From Enterovibrio calviensis DSM 14347 (lineage in GTDB: Bacteria; Pseudomonadota; Gammaproteobacteria; Enterobacterales; Vibrionaceae): a stretch of DNA of 64,000 bases. The notes under the pieces were generated by a model. That model was not told the DNA's origin. It saw only the letters and a program-made list of their open reading frames with translations, and did no database searches. Below are positions 63,172 to 64,000 of the stretch, in pieces. A program made the translations under genes and the position numbers. The stretch lies in assembly GCF_000621165.1 (NCBI RefSeq), contig NZ_JHZA01000008.1, forward strand, positions 1 through 64,000, given 5' to 3'. Each line of letters opens with the position of its first letter. The stretch's first letter is position 1.

Positions 63172-64000
63172 ATGTTGATCTACGCGATTCGCAGGCTCAA
63201 TCTGTTCATTATCACTTTGCTGATCCTGACATTGATCGGCTACAACATTGTTCGTCTTGACCCCTTTTCCATTTTTAATCAACAAGAGTTTTGGACTGGC
63301 TGGTTCCAATACTTACGTCAACTCATGCAAGGTGACCTCGGCATTTCAGCCAGCGGTTTACCCGTGACAGAATCACTGTCCCAGGTATTTCCTGCCACCT
63401 TAGAACTGTGTTTCTTTGCTTTCCTTTTGGCGCTCATTATCGGCATTCCATTTGGTACATTGGCGGGAATTCGTCGAGGCTCTGCCGCTGACATCATGAT
63501 CTCCTCCATCACGTTACTGACGTTTTCGATGCCTATCTTCTGGATGGCTATCTTGATGATCATGGTGTTTTCACTCTATCTAGGTTGGCTGCCTGTTTCT
63601 GGCCGTTACAATCTTCTATTTGAAATCCCGACAGTGACCGGTTTCGCCTTGGTCGATGTGTTGATTTCTAATCACCCTCAGCGCAGCCAAGCCATCGAAG
63701 ACATCATTCGACACCTCGTGATGCCAACGCTGGTGCTAGCTGTCGCCCCGACCACTGAAATCATTAAACTGTTGCGCGATTCGGTGGCAGACGTGATGAG
63801 TCAAAATTACATTAAAGCCGCAGCCACTAAAGGCTTGTCGAAATCAGAGATCGTGATGCGCCACGTGTTGAAAAATGCGCTGCCACCGATTATTCCCAAA
63901 TTTGGTATCCAAATCTCCACCATGATGACGTTCGCAATCATTACTGAATCCATCTTTAACTGGCCTGGCATCGGAACCTGGCTGCTTAACGCGTTGAGTT
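63172..64000 (+). CDS. sapB: Peptide transport permease SapB (partial)
   Basis: The first 276 codons of an inner-membrane permease are visible; the frame is open to the window end. The start ATG at 63,172 follows sapA by 3 bp. The protein begins MLIYAIRRLNLFIITLLILT with one helix and shows the binding-protein-dependent transport signature near the end (AATTKGLSKSEIVMRHVLKNALPP), the EAA loop that contacts the ATPases. It forms the channel with SapC. Only the C-terminal part is missing. Confidence 0.93.
   Translation, partial: MLIYAIRRLNLFIITLLILTLIGYNIVRLDPFSIFNQQEFWTGWFQYLRQLMQGDLGISASGLPVTESLSQVFPATLELCFFAFLLALIIGIPFGTLAGIRRGSAADIMISSITLLTFSMPIFWMAILMIMVFSLYLGWLPVSGRYNLLFEIPTVTGFALVDVLISNHPQRSQAIEDIIRHLVMPTLVLAVAPTTEIIKLLRDSVADVMSQNYIKAAATKGLSKSEIVMRHVLKNALPPIIPKFGIQISTMMTFAIITESIFNWPGIGTWLLNALS

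Overview
The window looks like chromosomal DNA from a marine gammaproteobacterium of the Vibrionaceae (Vibrio, Grimontia or Enterovibrio-like; the genus cannot be fixed by eye). Support comes from the vibrio-type norspermidine operon with a fused aminotransferase-decarboxylase, a 400-residue FabV enoyl-ACP reductase, the pspF/pspABC-ycjXF-tyrR block next to sapAB, hexR beside pyruvate kinase, a GH19 chitinase, and a PsrA-like regulator upstream of fadE. No IS element, prophage, CRISPR array or rRNA gene was seen.

Layout. 1-250: head of a leftward tRNA operon (Cys, Gly). 0.3-10 kb: AlkB-type repair dioxygenase, PuuB-like polyamine oxidase divergent from an orphan PotD, TauE/SafE exporter, threonine aldolase, DUF808 membrane protein, 3-hydroxybutyrate dehydrogenase and a Lon-related protease. 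10-15.5 kb: a TRAP transporter (dctPQM) divergent from a cache-domain histidine kinase and NarL-type regulator that probably sense its substrate. 15.6-20.2 kb: an unknown membrane protein, an SDR oxidoreductase, a cold-shock protein, and a VIT/VWA surface protein with a GlyGly-CTERM-like tail. 20.5-28.3 kb: a carnitine module (gamma-butyrobetaine hydroxylase-like enzyme, BCCT transporter, carnitine dehydrogenase, BKACE, thioesterase, two GlxA/AraC-type regulators) that would turn gamma-butyrobetaine or carnitine into glycine betaine and acetoacetate.

28.4-34.5 kb: an HTH regulator, guaC with an unusual leader, a multidomain GH19 chitinase, an AlkD-type protein and a small PspB-like membrane protein. 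34.6-40.1 kb: norspermidine operon. 41-43.5 kb: a visibly AT-richer pair (MATE pump and a two-HTH protein) next to a second leftward tRNA operon at 43.7-44.6 kb (Cys-Gly-fMet-Gly-fMet-Gly-Leu) that contains a tandem duplication of about 251 bp. 44.8-49.2 kb: fabV, fadE and a PsrA-like TetR regulator with a palindromic operator. 49.2-49.8 kb: gene-free, with two rightward terminators that have no gene. 49.8-54.6 kb: NAD(P)-binding protein, hexR, pykA, GNAT acetyltransferase, ogt. 54.6-64 kb: tyrR, the phage-shock operon with a sigma-54 promoter, pspF, sapA and the start of sapB, cut by the window edge.

Themes: nitrogen osmolyte and polyamine metabolism (carnitine, norspermidine, PotD/PuuB), lipid metabolism (fabV, fadE, psrA), alkylation repair (AlkB, AlkD, Ogt) and envelope stress (psp, sap). 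Most of it is ordinary core genome. The stretches that conventional features explain least well are the guaC leader, the 49.2-49.8 kb interval, the tRNA duplication with its AT-rich neighbour pair, and the sorting signal of the VIT/VWA protein.
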